Position numbers and translations under genes: made by a program. 64,000 nucleotides of DNA, from positions 2,205,815 through 2,269,814 of the forward strand of contig SCFE01000044.1 in NCBI GenBank assembly GCA_004352715.1. Reading direction: 5' to 3'. Below the pieces are notes generated by a model, which saw only the letters and a program-made list of their open reading frames with translations, did no database searches and was not told the origin of the DNA. This DNA is from Hofstenia miamia. Taxonomy: Eukaryota; Xenacoelomorpha; Acoela. The stretch's first letter is position 1, and each line of letters begins with the position of its first letter. Below are positions 9,856-20,866 of this stretch, one piece after another.

Positions 9856-10885
9856 CAGCAAGGAAACACCATCAATAACTATGGAAAGTTGGGAAATGCA
9901 GCCGATAAGTGATGACTCAGACATGGATACATCAGAAATACCGTCAACGAGTTCACTCCCTACGACAATGAGCTCAGGAATATTTTCATACTGGCAAATG
10001 TCCACTACAACAAAATCGTCGCGATTGGAAGAAAGGGAAAGCCAAATAACAAAAATAGGGAAAGAAAGAATTCACCCCTATTTTATAGCCAATCAAAAAA
10101 TGAGATACAACTCATACGATAATTTGTCACCAGAGACAAAGAGATTGATAAGAAGCAGTACGTCCACAAAAGAGAATGAAAGCTATGCAATCCCAATAGT
10201 GATTGACAAAAATAACCGTCCTACATGCAACACAATAATAGCATACACAGGAGAGATGAAAGAGCAATTCAATAGACTGTATTTTAAGAGCACAGTACAC
10301 ATCACATTCGACGAACAGTTTACTATGAAAGACGTGCAGATGCTAACGAAGAACAGAGAAATGATTATATCAGAATATGGACAAGTAAACTTGGATAAAA
10401 AGCATCTCACAATAGTATACTTTGTAAAAGATAGCGAAATAGTATTGAAGAAGCTTCAGTCTAACATAGAAGAAATGCTAAAAATAGCCAAGAAATATAA
10501 AACTAGAGTAATAATAGTTGTCACACAGAAAGAAGATGAACTTCCAAAATGTATAAAGGAAATGGAAATAAAATTGGATAACCTATTTACATTGAGCAGT
10601 GGAACACTTAAAATATTGGAGCTCATAAAGGTAGATCTGCAAATTAATGAAATGGCGCTGGTGGAAAGAATCATGGTAGAACCAAAAATCACAATCAATA
10701 TGTACTATCAGACAAGGACGATGGAGTTGTTAGGAATAACCAAAAATTTAGAAGAAACTGGAAACATATTCCTAAAGTGTAGCTTAATCCAAACGCCTGA
10801 ACACTTAGAGAAGATAGCAATGGTATGGTCAGAAATCAAAGTGGACAAACCAAACCACAAAGAATGGCCAATGATTGATATATGA
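9677..10885 (+). CDS. ORF3 N-terminal part (novel post-integrase protein)
   Basis: A 402-residue open frame, the cleanest ORF3 sequence in the window. Residues 1-60 hold the Q-L-K-G repeats. A low-complexity acidic/Ser-Thr stretch follows (about 75-115). A conserved block of roughly residues 130-400 comes next: SPETKRLIRSS, IVIDKNNRPTCN, HLTIVYFVKDSE, TRVIIVVTQKEDELP, LIKVDLQINEMALVERIMVEP, EHLEKIAMVWSEI. The alternation of hydrophobic strands and charged helices suggests an alpha/beta fold. No signal peptide, membrane segment or known catalytic motif is seen. The start is arbitrary, since the frame is related to sequence upstream to about 9430. In other copies it directly follows integrase. 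I do not recognise the family. Confidence 0.75.
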   Translation: MRMEMIKEKSPSTKCQITGRWVNEGHQQDTDHQLKGVRLEIPNYAHSPLTSSSTQCQLKGSKETPSITMESWEMQPISDDSDMDTSEIPSTSSLPTTMSSGIFSYWQMSTTTKSSRLEERESQITKIGKERIHPYFIANQKMRYNSYDNLSPETKRLIRSSTSTKENESYAIPIVIDKNNRPTCNTIIAYTGEMKEQFNRLYFKSTVHITFDEQFTMKDVQMLTKNREMIISEYGQVNLDKKHLTIVYFVKDSEIVLKKLQSNIEEMLKIAKKYKTRVIIVVTQKEDELPKCIKEMEIKLDNLFTLSSGTLKILELIKVDLQINEMALVERIMVEPKITINMYYQTRTMELLGITKNLEETGNIFLKCSLIQTPEHLEKIAMVWSEIKVDKPNHKEWPMIDI

Positions 10886-11923
10886 TCACCAACAAAGAAA
10901 TAACACAAAAGCACAGAATCTATACTGTATAAAGTTAGGCGGGCATATGAAATGGAAGTCAAATGAAATTTTAAAACGCAAATGTTCGAAGAGATCAATG
11001 CACCAGAGATTAGAGCAAGAACTGCGATATGGATACTAGCGATTGCACTAACAAATAATGAGAAATTAGTACTGCCCATGATGAGGAAGGAGTGACGACA
11101 AATAGCTAGACAAAAGAAATATGAAATAGCCGTTGCACCAATTCCCACAAATATCAAACAATGGCTGCTGCAAAAAGTTGAGATATTACCGCTATCTCCC
11201 ACAAAGAAGGTACAACAAAGGTTTGAAAAGCACTTTACAAGATTGTTGACGCAACAGCATACATTGGGAAGACCTAGTGTAATAGAGCTTGCAAATAAAA
11301 CAGGTATTTGTCCAAGTGAAGTTGAGATACTAACAGACGAAACCAAAAAGTATATGTGGGGTGCAACTTCCAATACAAAACTGTGAGCACTCAAAAGTCA
11401 ACCATGGCTTACTACACGCAATCTAATGAGAAGGGAGCATGCAGAAACTCTACAAACAATAAAAGCAGTGAAAGAAAAGAGAGTACATGAATTGATTACG
11501 AAAGAAATAAGAAAATATTTGAAAAACTATCCCCAATGCGCATACACCAAAATTATTAAGTGATCCGAGACAATGTGAAAAGAAGGGAAAAATTGTCCTA
11601 TTGAAATCATTGAAATGGTGAGCAAAAGCAAAGAAATGCAAATGGAAGAAAAGTTGTTACAATCTACGGACATAGCTCTGACTCCCAACACTCAAAGAGT
11701 AATCGATAAAGTTAACTTAGAAAAATGGGGCAAACAAGAACCCAGCAAGCTGTCATGGGTGGATACTGATGATGAGAGGCTATTGGTAGAAATCACGGTT
11801 TGAAGAGAACGGAAAAACAACATAGTGCAGAGAATATTTGGCGAGGTCTACGAACGCTAGACGAAATCATTAATTAAAGTACTGTGCACTGAGGCATTTA
11901 CAAGACAAGAAATCGATGAATTA
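10886..11923 (+). pseudogene. ORF3 central part with in-frame stops
   Basis: Continues the frame of the 402-residue ORF with no frameshift. Stops lie at 10883, 10901, 10964, 11093, 11384, 11561, 11576, 11801 and 11858. Conserved pieces include APEIRARTAIWILAIAL, LGRPSVIELANKTGICP and EKWGKQEPSKLSWVDTDDE. These align with minus-strand copies at 51.3-51.7 kb (LGRLSIVATVNNIGNCP) and 33.8-34.4 kb (EKWGEVSPLRTIKWIDTDDE). Every stop can come from one C-to-T change in a CGA, CAA or CAG codon, or from a TGG codon. Confidence 0.7.
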
Positions 11924-12838
11924 TTGGAACCTCAGAACCAAATAGCAGTGGATATTGAGTGTATTACCTCAAAAATAGTAATAAAACCTGAAACGGCGCA
12001 AAGCTTGATGAAAAATGGATTAATGGACACCTTTTGGGAGAACATCAAGAAATCCAAGAATAACTACCCTGCTACATTTGGGATGGCGACAACGGCAGAC
12101 ATGCAAGGTACATACAAAGCTATAGAAGAGAAAACGATGACAACAATTTTGAAATGTACGCCACCACCAACAATTTTCATACCAATGTTGCTACCGACTT
12201 GGCGATTAAAAGATAAAAAGGCAGCCAAAGCGATGTGGCATGAAGAAAATACTTATGTTAATAATAGACAAGCAGCAGAGAAGATTGTTAATGATGAGCA
12301 TTATAAAAAGTCAAAAGAACTCCTATTAAAGAATGATAACAAGGAGAGGATTTTCATAGAAGGACAAGTAACGCCCTATGATCTGTACAAGGAAGGAGAA
12401 CCAATATGTAAGCAGATCAAGAAAGTCCACAACGAAATTGAAAAACAATCTACACAAACAGTAATATTGTCTTCAGGAATCAACGACATCGTATGGGGAG
12501 AACTTTGGAGCTCACAGTATCAGTATTACGACGTAATGCGAAGAGTGGAGATCATTACCATGGTGAGACTAGGAAAAAACGAACCAGAAAACATCAATGA
12601 AGAAGTTCTAGAAAACATAAGTGCTTTCTATGATGAAGCATCGATATTGAAATCATTAAGATCAACTTACAAATTCTTCTACCCGAACACCACAATCCAT
12701 CCAGATCTAGTGCATACAAGTAGAATCGACGCAATCATGACGTTGATGATAGCAATAAAAGGAATGAAACTGTATTGGTGGATTGGCATGATTCTACATT
12801 ATTCTAGTCTTCAGGAATTACAAACCGAAAAATTGTAA
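11924..12838 (+). CDS. ORF3 C-terminal part
   Basis: A 304-residue open frame in the same frame as the two preceding segments. It begins within a conserved block (LEPQNQIAVDIECITSKIVI, matching the 33.8-34.0 kb copy LKPYNQLAVDVKCITARIDI). It then runs through charged helical sequence (KAAKAMWHEENTYVNN, DDEHYKKSKELL-like) and a region with GYE-free, Trp-containing segments. Near 12774 it runs into about two dozen bases that match the terminal bases of LTR-B, and it stops at 12838. Function unknown. Not env-like: no leader, cysteine pattern or transmembrane anchor. Confidence 0.65.
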   Translation: MEPQNQIAVDIECITSKIVIKPETAQSLMKNGLMDTFWENIKKSKNNYPATFGMATTADMQGTYKAIEEKTMTTILKCTPPPTIFIPMLLPTWRLKDKKAAKAMWHEENTYVNNRQAAEKIVNDEHYKKSKELLLKNDNKERIFIEGQVTPYDLYKEGEPICKQIKKVHNEIEKQSTQTVILSSGINDIVWGELWSSQYQYYDVMRRVEIITMVRLGKNEPENINEEVLENISAFYDEASILKSLRSTYKFFYPNTTIHPDLVHTSRIDAIMTLMIAIKGMKLYWWIGMILHYSSLQELQTEKL

Positions 12839-13024
12839 TTAGTGGCCCTAATTGGACATTTCATGTTTTGACAATTTTATGATATTTCTTGTTTAACTGT
12901 CGTGTTGAAAATCACTAAAGAAGAGTCGTATGAAAAGACTAGCTGGGAGATGAAAGAAGCAAACAAGATAATCAAAAAGGCAGCAGAAATGGTATATGGA
13001 GAGCAAGTGGTCATCCTTAATTAG
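12839..13024 (+). pseudogene. ORF3 C-terminal tail
   Basis: After two in-frame stops the same frame resumes with SYEKTSWEMKEANKIIKKA and MVYGEQVVILN, ending at TAG 13022-13024. The tail aligns with the minus-strand ORF3 end at 36242-36478 (TWEEAEAESLIRRAD, LVHGERPVLS). This shows that ORF3 normally ends a few bases before the polypurine tract. Confidence 0.65.
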
Positions 13025-13031
13025 CTACGCT

Positions 13032-13041
13032 GGAGGGGGAG
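13032..13041 (+). promoter_or_regulatory. polypurine tract
   Basis: GGAGGGGGAG directly precedes the LTR-B start TGTGACATAATCC, the expected place for the plus-strand primer of reverse transcription. Confidence 0.75.
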
Positions 13042-14358
13042 TGTGACATAATCCATCAAAACTATCATGTGTGGTCAAGATGAGAGAAAAGGATGAATGA
13101 AACAAAGACTAAAAATATTTACAATGATTATAATGATTTAAATGTAAACACATGATATGATTGATTATTACATTTTGTAAAACATTTTGTGCAATTAGAT
13201 TTAAAATTATGCTCAACAGTATTTGACAAAATGATAGATGGTCAAACAGCGTAGTCAAATTAATGCTGATGTTGCGTAATCATAGCAGAAATATTAAATG
13301 AGAGAAAACTGTAAACAAGAAGCGATTAACAGGTACTAGTCAAGTAATTAGTTGTTTATTACAAAGTGCTATAAATATGCTTGAAGTGATGTAATTATTG
13401 ATGAGCAAATTTACGTTGGATTTACTTTTCTCTTGTCAGGTTATTTTATATTATAATGGAAAGCTAAATGTTTACGAGCTAGGGTAATTGTATGGTGGTT
13501 CCCACATCCAGTTAAAGGTATGCTGGAGCAGCCTCCTAATAGCTATTCCACAGTGGGGAGGGCGACAGCTGTAGTTACCTTGTGTGCTCTTAGGTTACTG
13601 ATAGGTGTAGGGTTTTTTTACTGTTATAGCTTTCCTACTCATCATTGCTTGCCTGTTATTATGATTGCAACTCTTATGTTTTACATGCTACCTTCATTAT
13701 CAATGAACTTCAGTTATTTATTATGTTATATTCTGATTGGTGAATTAATTTTACTTACATTTAGATGGTTATTTAGATCGTATCTTTATATTCTATTACT
13801 TATAGATTGTTTAATTGTCACATCTATATCTTTCTGCAGACGGCATTGATTGTTTACATGTATTGAGGGCTACTAGATATTTCTATATATGTAGGGGTAT
13901 TACATGTAAGGCTCAATAACAAGCTACTCAAGCATCCCAGTTGCATTATTTTGTTTCTAATACAAATTCATAATAACAAAAACAATCAATGCATTAAATT
14001 CTTAAGTAGTTGCAAATCCCATCACACTGAGTTTACTATTCACATACCAATTCCTTCGATGGTTTCTATGTTACAATGGCAGCTCCATTTGTAGATGCAG
14101 CTGGTCTATGAGTTCCTGGATATGCATGTCTACCGTCGAGTGTCGAACCTGTCTTCCATCCTCTCTGTTTTACCTAAATAAGTTGGAGTAAGTTATGTAG
14201 TTAAAAGGGCTCACGCATATTAAGCTAAGTTAATAAACCGAACACTTATTGTAAAGGAGAGAATTGGAAACATGCCGACTCCGCCTACTGTTTTATCTGA
14301 GAAAAGTAATAGTTCTTCTACAAATGATACACTAATGGTGGATTGGCCTGATTCTACA
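13042..14358 (+). mobile_element. LTR-B copy (3' LTR of the ORF3-bearing element)
   Basis: Runs from TGTGACATAATCCATC to GGCCTGATTCTACA (1317 bp, TG...CA ends). Two other copies occur on - at 15063-16277 and 26573-27849 with the same ends. The hydrophobic frame at 13520-13849 lies wholly inside and is not taken as a gene. No PBS-like TGG follows, so nothing shows it served as a 5' LTR. Confidence 0.75.
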
Positions 14359-14682
14359 CTATGCAGCTATATCAAAGATTGAGTTTATGCAATCCACAAC
14401 AATTACACAATGCTCAAAGAGCTTGAAGAAGCAATTTCACATGAATTGACAAACATCAATCAAGAAGTCGTCCTTAATGGTTATTCAAGCTTCAGGAAAC
14501 GATGCAATCTCTGTTTGGAGCAAGATGGTGAACATTTTGAACAGTTGCTGTGAAATTGCTGTTATTTACCGTGATATGTTACTGTAATTGCTTATTATTT
14601 ACTTTAGTTTGTTCTTTCTTTTATTGAGTTTATTCTTGCTGTTGTTTAATTTTAATTTTAGAGACAGAGACTTAGGAATCGC

Positions 14683-14721
<39 letters not shown>

Positions 14722-15062
14722 ATGTTGGATACAAGCAGGATCTCTATACATAATTTATGGTATCTATTAAATAAAGCAATAGGATTCTGATTGTGGTAAC
14801 CAAGGAAATGGTAGAAACTAATATGGTAAGTTTCTTTTTTACCCTGATATTCCTTATACTAATATTATAACTTGCTGTTATATAATTTATTATTCATTTG
14901 TAATGTTGTTTTAATTTGTTTTAATTCATTTTGGATTTTACAATTTTCATAGTTATATTAGAAATTGTGCAGTATTTCATTTTCTCCTAGATTCAAATTA
15001 ATATTGCTTAAATTAAGCTTTGGAAATAATGAGGGAAATGATTGCAATCAAATCAAAGGTAA
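14359..15062. other. spacer with TA microsatellite; weak open frame
   Basis: Contains a TA run at 14687-14718. A frame from 14965 reads into LTR-B and is not conserved elsewhere in the window. No recognised gene. A short Lys/Glu-rich coding-looking stretch near 14400-14550 has stops and was not identified. Confidence 0.4.
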
Positions 15063-16277
15063 TGTAGAATCTTGCCAACCCCTTATGCTTAATTATTGGA
15101 GTTGCTTTACAGTTTCTAATCGTTTGGGCAATAAATTAGGTATTACCAATTCCAAAACAGCTCTCAACCTAATACTGATGGTACATATTAACTTAATTTA
15201 TTTTACACTGTAGTGTTCTGTGAGAAGTTAGTAACTTTTGCTATCATTTAGGTTGAAGAAGGTGGATGGTAATGGGTCGAAACTGGACGCCAAGTGGTGC
15301 TCAAGAGAGACTATCTTCTTTGGTATCAGCTCCAGTTTAGTTTGACTTTACATTTGAAACTCTTAGTGATTCTCTCAGTGCATGCAGCAATGTCTCTGTG
15401 ATAACGTGTGTGGTGAACTACTAATTTAGTGCATTGCTTGTTCTTGTTATTAGTACTATGTAAATAAATGAGAATAAAGCAACCTGGATGCAATAGCTTA
15501 TTATTGAGCCTTACATATAATAACACTACATTTAAATAAGTACATGTTGAATCAAGGTACATGTGAACAATCAATGTGGTCAGGAGAAACATGAATACTT
15601 GATTAAGTCAGAAGTCATACACTTTGTAGAGTAAAGGTAAACAATAAATAAATAACCTAATGTAAGCACTAAGGTTATTTGTGATACAAATGATAGGAAA
15701 GCTATAATTAGTAAAAAACCCTATTCCTATTCCTAACCTACAAAACACTACAGGAAATCCTGACTACCAGCCTCACTGCTCTTTTGAAAGGCAGTCTGTG
15801 AGGCTGCTCCAGAATTCCGTTAAATGAATTCAGGGACCACCAAAAGATTACCCTTGTGCTTGACTGTTTAGATTTCCATTTATTACATAAAATAACCTGA
15901 CAATATAAAGAAGTGAATCCAGTAAAATTCATTCACCATTAAATCAAACAATTAATGCATATTTATAGCACATTTAGGTAAATAATCAAACACTCAGCTA
16001 GTGCCTGTTGGTTGACGTTTGTTTACAATTCTTCCTGCATTTATTGTTCTGCTTAATTATGCAACATCAGCTTTAATTAGTATACACTGTTTGGTCTTCT
16101 GATGTTTGCCAAATACTACCAAGTTAATTTAAATATAAAAACTACTTCAAACAATTTACAAATAAATAGTCTATCATATCCATTTGCTTTACATTTAATC
16201 AATATTACATTTTAGTCTTAGTTACTTCCATTCTTTCTCTTATTTTGACCACACATAGACTCTGATGGATTATGACA
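15063..16277 (-). mobile_element. LTR-B solo copy, flanked by AGGTAA
   Basis: Reads TGTAGAATCTTGCCAACC at the left to GGATTATGACA at the right, the reverse complement of the LTR-B ends. The 6-base AGGTAA abuts both sides (15057-15062 and 16278-16283). No internal region is attached, so it is a solo LTR. Confidence 0.7.
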
Positions 16278-16529
16278 AGGTAATTATTAGATTTTTTGTG
16301 TATTAATTTAGGGCAACCTGTAATTTTGTTGGTAAGGATTAATCTGTTTTAGCTTTGTGCTAGTGTGGGAGTGATTCACAACTAATAGCTACTCTTTCTA
16401 GTCACCCTGAATTGTATTAAGTTAGTTATAGGTATATAGCTATTTTATAACACATAGTTTTTTCCTTTTTCTTATGAAAAGGACATAATATTTCCCAATA
16501 TGGTTAAGTCATGCCTGTTAGCCTGCACA
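16278..16529. other. spacer, nothing recognised
   Basis: AT-rich sequence between the LTR-B copy and the gag-like remnant. Confidence 0.4.
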
Positions 16530-17464
16530 AATGCATATATCTAGATTGCTCTTGCATGTTCACCTTAAATATCAACAGCCATTTATTAAAATTTCATGTG
16601 AACAAATTTATTCTTCCTGTAATTTGTTTAATGTTGCTCTGTGTGATGCCATTTCATATTGCCTCTTTTGGCTCAGAATCAATTCTGTGAAATGTGCTTT
16701 TTCCTTGGTTTTTGTTTCTGTGATTGAAGTGCTTAGCCTATCTACCAACTACACCTTCTTTTTCCAGTTCAAGTTGATCATAGCTGTATTTTGGTTTTCA
16801 TATCTAGATGGGCTTCTGTTTCTTCTGGAAATGTTTAGTTGATTTTTTTACTGCTGGCATTAGGGGTTGCTTGCCCTCCTCTCTTGCTGTTGTTCCTGTT
16901 GCTGATCCTATTCCAGCCTTATTAGTCTGATCTTATCTTCAAGCAATTTGTTTTCTTGGGCTAGCATCTCTATTTTTTGTTGGAGTTGTCTAATTTCATC
17001 AATCAATTTTTTCTTCACTGCCTTCAACCAGATTTCTGCCCCTTTCTAGTTGTTGTAATATTCTTGCCATTTGCATGTTTTCTTTTCCTTGAATTGTTCT
17101 TTTGATAATGTTTCTCTTTTATACATTTTATTTGTGTGTGTACAATTTTGTTCTGTTCTATTAGGATTTCCTGCATTTCAAGTCATTATTGTGAATTAGT
17201 AATTTTAAATTACTCTTGAAGTGTTTTTTTAATAGGCAACCTCAATGCACAATGTCTCCTCAGTGTTTTGGAGTTCTCCAATATTGATTGATGTCAATGA
17301 CACTGTTAGTGACTGTTGGAGTAGTTGGGATTTGAACTTTATTTCCTCAGGTGATTGCGCCATTCATTCAGGGTTTAATAGCTCTTGGGAAGCTTCATAT
17401 TTGCATTTAGCTGGTATTGAGATTGGGAAATTCATGGTTAGTATTTACCATTGTATCTCAATGG
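16530..17464 (-). pseudogene. gag-like coiled-coil remnant
   Basis: On the minus strand this reads as a charged polypeptide with a clear coiled coil (EIRQLQQKIEMLAQENKLLE, with a QQQEQQQE stretch following), plus a segment MAQSPEEIKFKSQLLQQSL near 17350. Overall it resembles the N-terminal gag coiled coil of the LTR-A elements in composition but not in sequence, so it may belong to the LTR-B family. Stops and frame changes are present. A solo LTR (17465-18534) interrupts its upstream side. Confidence 0.5.
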
Positions 17465-18534
17465 TGTAGTATCATCCAAATAAAATCAGAAATAAGCTGC
17501 AAACATTGCAAGAAGAGATTAAGACCAAAAAAAAGTTGATTAAAAATATTGTAATTAAATCAATTGTTATTATTCCAGATTTATTTGTAAAATGCAACTA
17601 AGAAAACAACATGTGTCAAAAAAGAGATATTTGTGTCTGTCAATAAAAATACTTTTGACTAAATGATGCTTACATTATTTTTAGCTGCCATCTTGGCAGA
17701 AAGTTTAAATTTGAATCGACAGGTACATCTTTTGGAAAATACTATAAATAGATTAAAACACTGTAAGAAGTTGATAAAGATTTTTACTTAGAATTCTTAT
17801 TTTGTTCTTCATTAATGGTTTGAATATTTAATACGATGTTGAGCTAATCAAGCAGTGTTTAGTAGTGGTCTGGATACATCACAGGGAACGATTCTAGGGT
17901 CTCTCTGCCAGACCATGAAAGTGCACATGGGTTAGGTGTAGGGGTTTTCTCTTGATTAGGCGACTAGCATTTCACTTCTACATGTATTAGATAATTAACT
18001 GTCAACAAACAGTGTGATTACCAAACCTTAGGAACTATCTTAATACTGTTTTAGAGCTAAATTAATGACCCATAATTGACCAATAAAGTGACTGTACATG
18101 TAGTAAATTATAAATGTAGGTTAGGAAGTTGTTTGAACAGAATTTATTTAAGTAAGCCAATATATTTTGGTAATGGCTACATACAACACTTTCACACAAT
18201 AGAGTTTAAGTCAAGTTGTGTCATGACTTGAGTAAGCACCGAGCTAATGTAGGGCACACATAAGCAATCTTGATTGAGCTGAGAAGTGGCACTCAAGCAT
18301 TGGATGGAATGGTGAAACTGGATATGGAGATCCACTTCAGGCAGATGCCCATTAGGAGATTGTTATAGAAGTTACCACATGGCTTCGTCTCCTAAAAAGT
18401 GAGCAGTTAATTCTAGGTTACATAAGTTAACAGAAGAAACTAGTCAAGCAGTAAATCCTTACCCGCAATAACACAGCTAACATTATAAAGTAACAGTAGA
18501 TAAACAGTGATAATGCCTGGTAGAGGATATTACA
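17465..18534 (+). mobile_element. solo LTR-A with ATGG target duplication
   Basis: Begins TGTAGTATCATCC and ends TGGTAGAGGATATTACA (1070 bp). ATGG occurs directly before (17461-17464) and directly after (18535-18538), a 4-bp target-site duplication. No internal element sequence is attached, so it is a solo LTR left by recombination. Confidence 0.85.
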
Positions 18535-19160
18535 ATGGCAGTTTTGGTGCTTCCTTCCTAGGAATTACAAAAATGACGTTAAGATCATTTTTTGTATTAT
18601 AAGAGAATTTTATGATTACTCTTTGGCACCCTGTAAGACTTCCTTCTGTTATGTCATTACAAAAATGCCTTTATATTTGCATTTTATTTGAATAGAGAGT
18701 TGTTGTTCTACACTCTATTGTCACTGATTGAGGAACATTTCCACTTTCTGATTTCTCCTTTAATTTCATAGTTTTCTATTGTCTGTTCTTTGCAAGCATG
18801 TTAGCATCACATTGTGAAATCCTGTACTATCAATTTTTGTCTGATAGTTTACCATGCATCACTATCCTTCACAATAGCTATTTCAATGTTCCCTATTCTT
18901 AAGCAATATAAATTCCTAAACCATTTGTCTCCTACTGTACAAAAATGAACATATCTTTAACTTGAAAGGTTAGTAACTGTGTCACTTTGAGGTTTCTTAG
19001 TAAGCAATTTATGCATGACTTGATTTCTCATTTAAACATTGTGTTAATAGTTATAGTGTGAGAGCCTCCATTATTACATATAAACTGTTTTAAAAGTTTA
19101 ACATTAATCAAAGGCATAGTTACTTAATCACTTATACATTAACTGCTCTTCTCCTCTTCA
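18535..19160 (-). pseudogene. possible continuation of the gag-like remnant
   Basis: Minus-strand reading around 18800-18960 gives coding-looking text (KWFRNLYCLRIGNIEIAIV, TIRQKLIVQ), and the solo LTR separates it from the coiled-coil remnant by a clean target duplication. The two were therefore contiguous before that insertion. No family recognised, and many stops. Confidence 0.35.
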
Positions 19161-19770
19161 GTCATCAGTGATACAAGCATCATTAATTTGTACTGTAGTT
19201 GGTCAATAAGTAATTATTATCCAAAAAAATTAAATAATTTCATTGATTGAAAGTAAACTCAAAATTGTAAAATTAAATAACAAGGCATCAAGTAGTTGAA
19301 GAATCTCATCCTGATAATACATAATATGCATCATCCTTTCATTAATCATTACAACATTTGCCAATTCAGAAATTAGCTAACTATTAACATCTTAGTAATT
19401 CTCTAATAACTAACATAATTAATTGTTCATTTATATAACTAAATGTTTATTGATAATGATCTTTCTCTCAACATTGTTATTTGCAATTATTATATACAGG
19501 TATAGTAAAATCAATAGAATCACTTACAGTTCTTACTTTTTAGTTTTCCCTTGATCAGACAATCAATGTAATTTCAAATTTTATCTTTAGGTTAAGTTGG
19601 TTAAAAGTGAAGCAAATAAATGTCACCCAACTTTTTTTTTACAATAATCTTTTTATCACCTGTTTTTCTTTACAACTTTAAAACTTTAAAAATAAAATTC
19701 ACTAAATAAATTGATTTAAAACTCACGTTTTTAAAATTTAGTCAGAATAGGTATCTTTCAGTTTACACCT
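19161..19770. repeat. repeat C, copy 1
   Basis: Matches 49430-50010 by eye in the same orientation: GATACAAGCA, TTGATCAG-CAATCA, ATCATTTTTATGACCTGT-like and TTTACAC blocks in order. About 600 bp, diverged. It could be a third LTR-like repeat, since retroelement coding sequence follows both copies. Confidence 0.45.
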
Positions 19771-20168
19771 TTCAACCTTTGGAGAGGCTGACAAGAATGC
19801 CTTTTAGTTTGTATTCTGTCATACTAAAAAGAAATTTCTGAGACTAATTGGATTCTTGAATTATTATGGGAAGTTTATCTCTGAGCAAGCTGAAAAAGCT
19901 AAGTGCATTTTTAAATTGTTAAGAAAAAGTGTAGAATTTAAATTAACAAGGGAGGAACAAAGGGATCTGGACATCTTGAAAATGAACTAATAAAGCTACC
20001 CATCCTGAACACTCTCAACAAAGATCTTGAGTTCATTGTGGAAAGTTATATAGCCATCAGTTGTGTACTAAGCCACATCCATTAGAGAAAACAGCTCCCC
20101 ATGCAATACTTTAGCAGGAATTTATGCATCTTGGAAGATAACTATAGAGCAACAAAGACCAAGGTGCT
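19771..20168 (+). pseudogene. gypsy RT end and RNase H start
   Basis: Reads LIGFLNYYGKFI, EEQRDLDI, ELIKLPILNTL and LPMQYFSRNLCILEDNYRAT in shifted frames. This is the RT thumb and start of RNase H seen intact at 39.5-39.7 and 57.9-58.2 kb. The RNase H DCDAS block is lost. An LTR begins directly after. Confidence 0.65.
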
Positions 20169-20866
20169 TGTGCAGCATCATCCAAATCAACTAAGCTGCT
20201 AAGATCAAATCATCAAGAGAATAAGATCAAAGAAGAATTATGATTAGAAATATATTAAAATTATACAATCAGTTTAGATTAATTTGTATTATGCAACCAA
20301 GCAAAAACAAGTGTCAACTATGAGAGATTAATATCTGTTGATAATAATACTTTCGTCAAAACTGAAGGGGTGAAATCACTTCCATTATTTTTAGCTGCCA
20401 TATTGGCAGACAAAGAGTTTAAATTTGAAATAAGCAAGTACTATTCCAAAATTACTATAAATAGATTCAAAACACTGTAAGCAATTGATAAAGAATTTTA
20501 TTTGGAATTCTTACATTGTTCTAATGATATGGTTTGATTATTTAATACAATGTCAAGCTAAACAAGTTGTGTTTATTAGTGGTTGGGATCCCTTCACTAG
20601 ATTGATTCTAGGATCTTTGTGCCAAATCATGAAAGTGCACTTATGTTAGGTATAGGGGTTTTTCTCTCATTGAGTTGACTATCAATCATTTAGTACATGT
20701 ATTAAAAATAATAGATTCAGCATATGGTTGGATGACTGAAACCTAGGAATTATATCTATAATATTTTAGATCCAAATTATTGACTATAACATGACCAACA
20801 AAGTGACCAAGCATGTACTAATTAGTAAATGTAGGTTAGGAAGCTGCTGAATATTAAACTCATTAT
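20169..20866 (+). mobile_element. LTR-A, 5' part (split by a nested LTR)
   Basis: First part of one LTR-A: starts TGTGCAGCATCATCC and continues in order to AGGAAGCTGCTGAATATTAAACTC. It resumes at 22025 after a complete opposite-strand LTR. Confidence 0.8.

Noticed and set aside
9424-13024. ORF3 as a retroviral envelope gene
   Set aside because: No signal peptide, cleavage site, cysteine pattern or transmembrane anchor; it is Lys/Glu-rich throughout.
13520-13849. 109-residue hydrophobic frame, possibly a membrane protein
   Set aside because: Lies wholly inside an LTR-B copy and is not kept open in the other copies.
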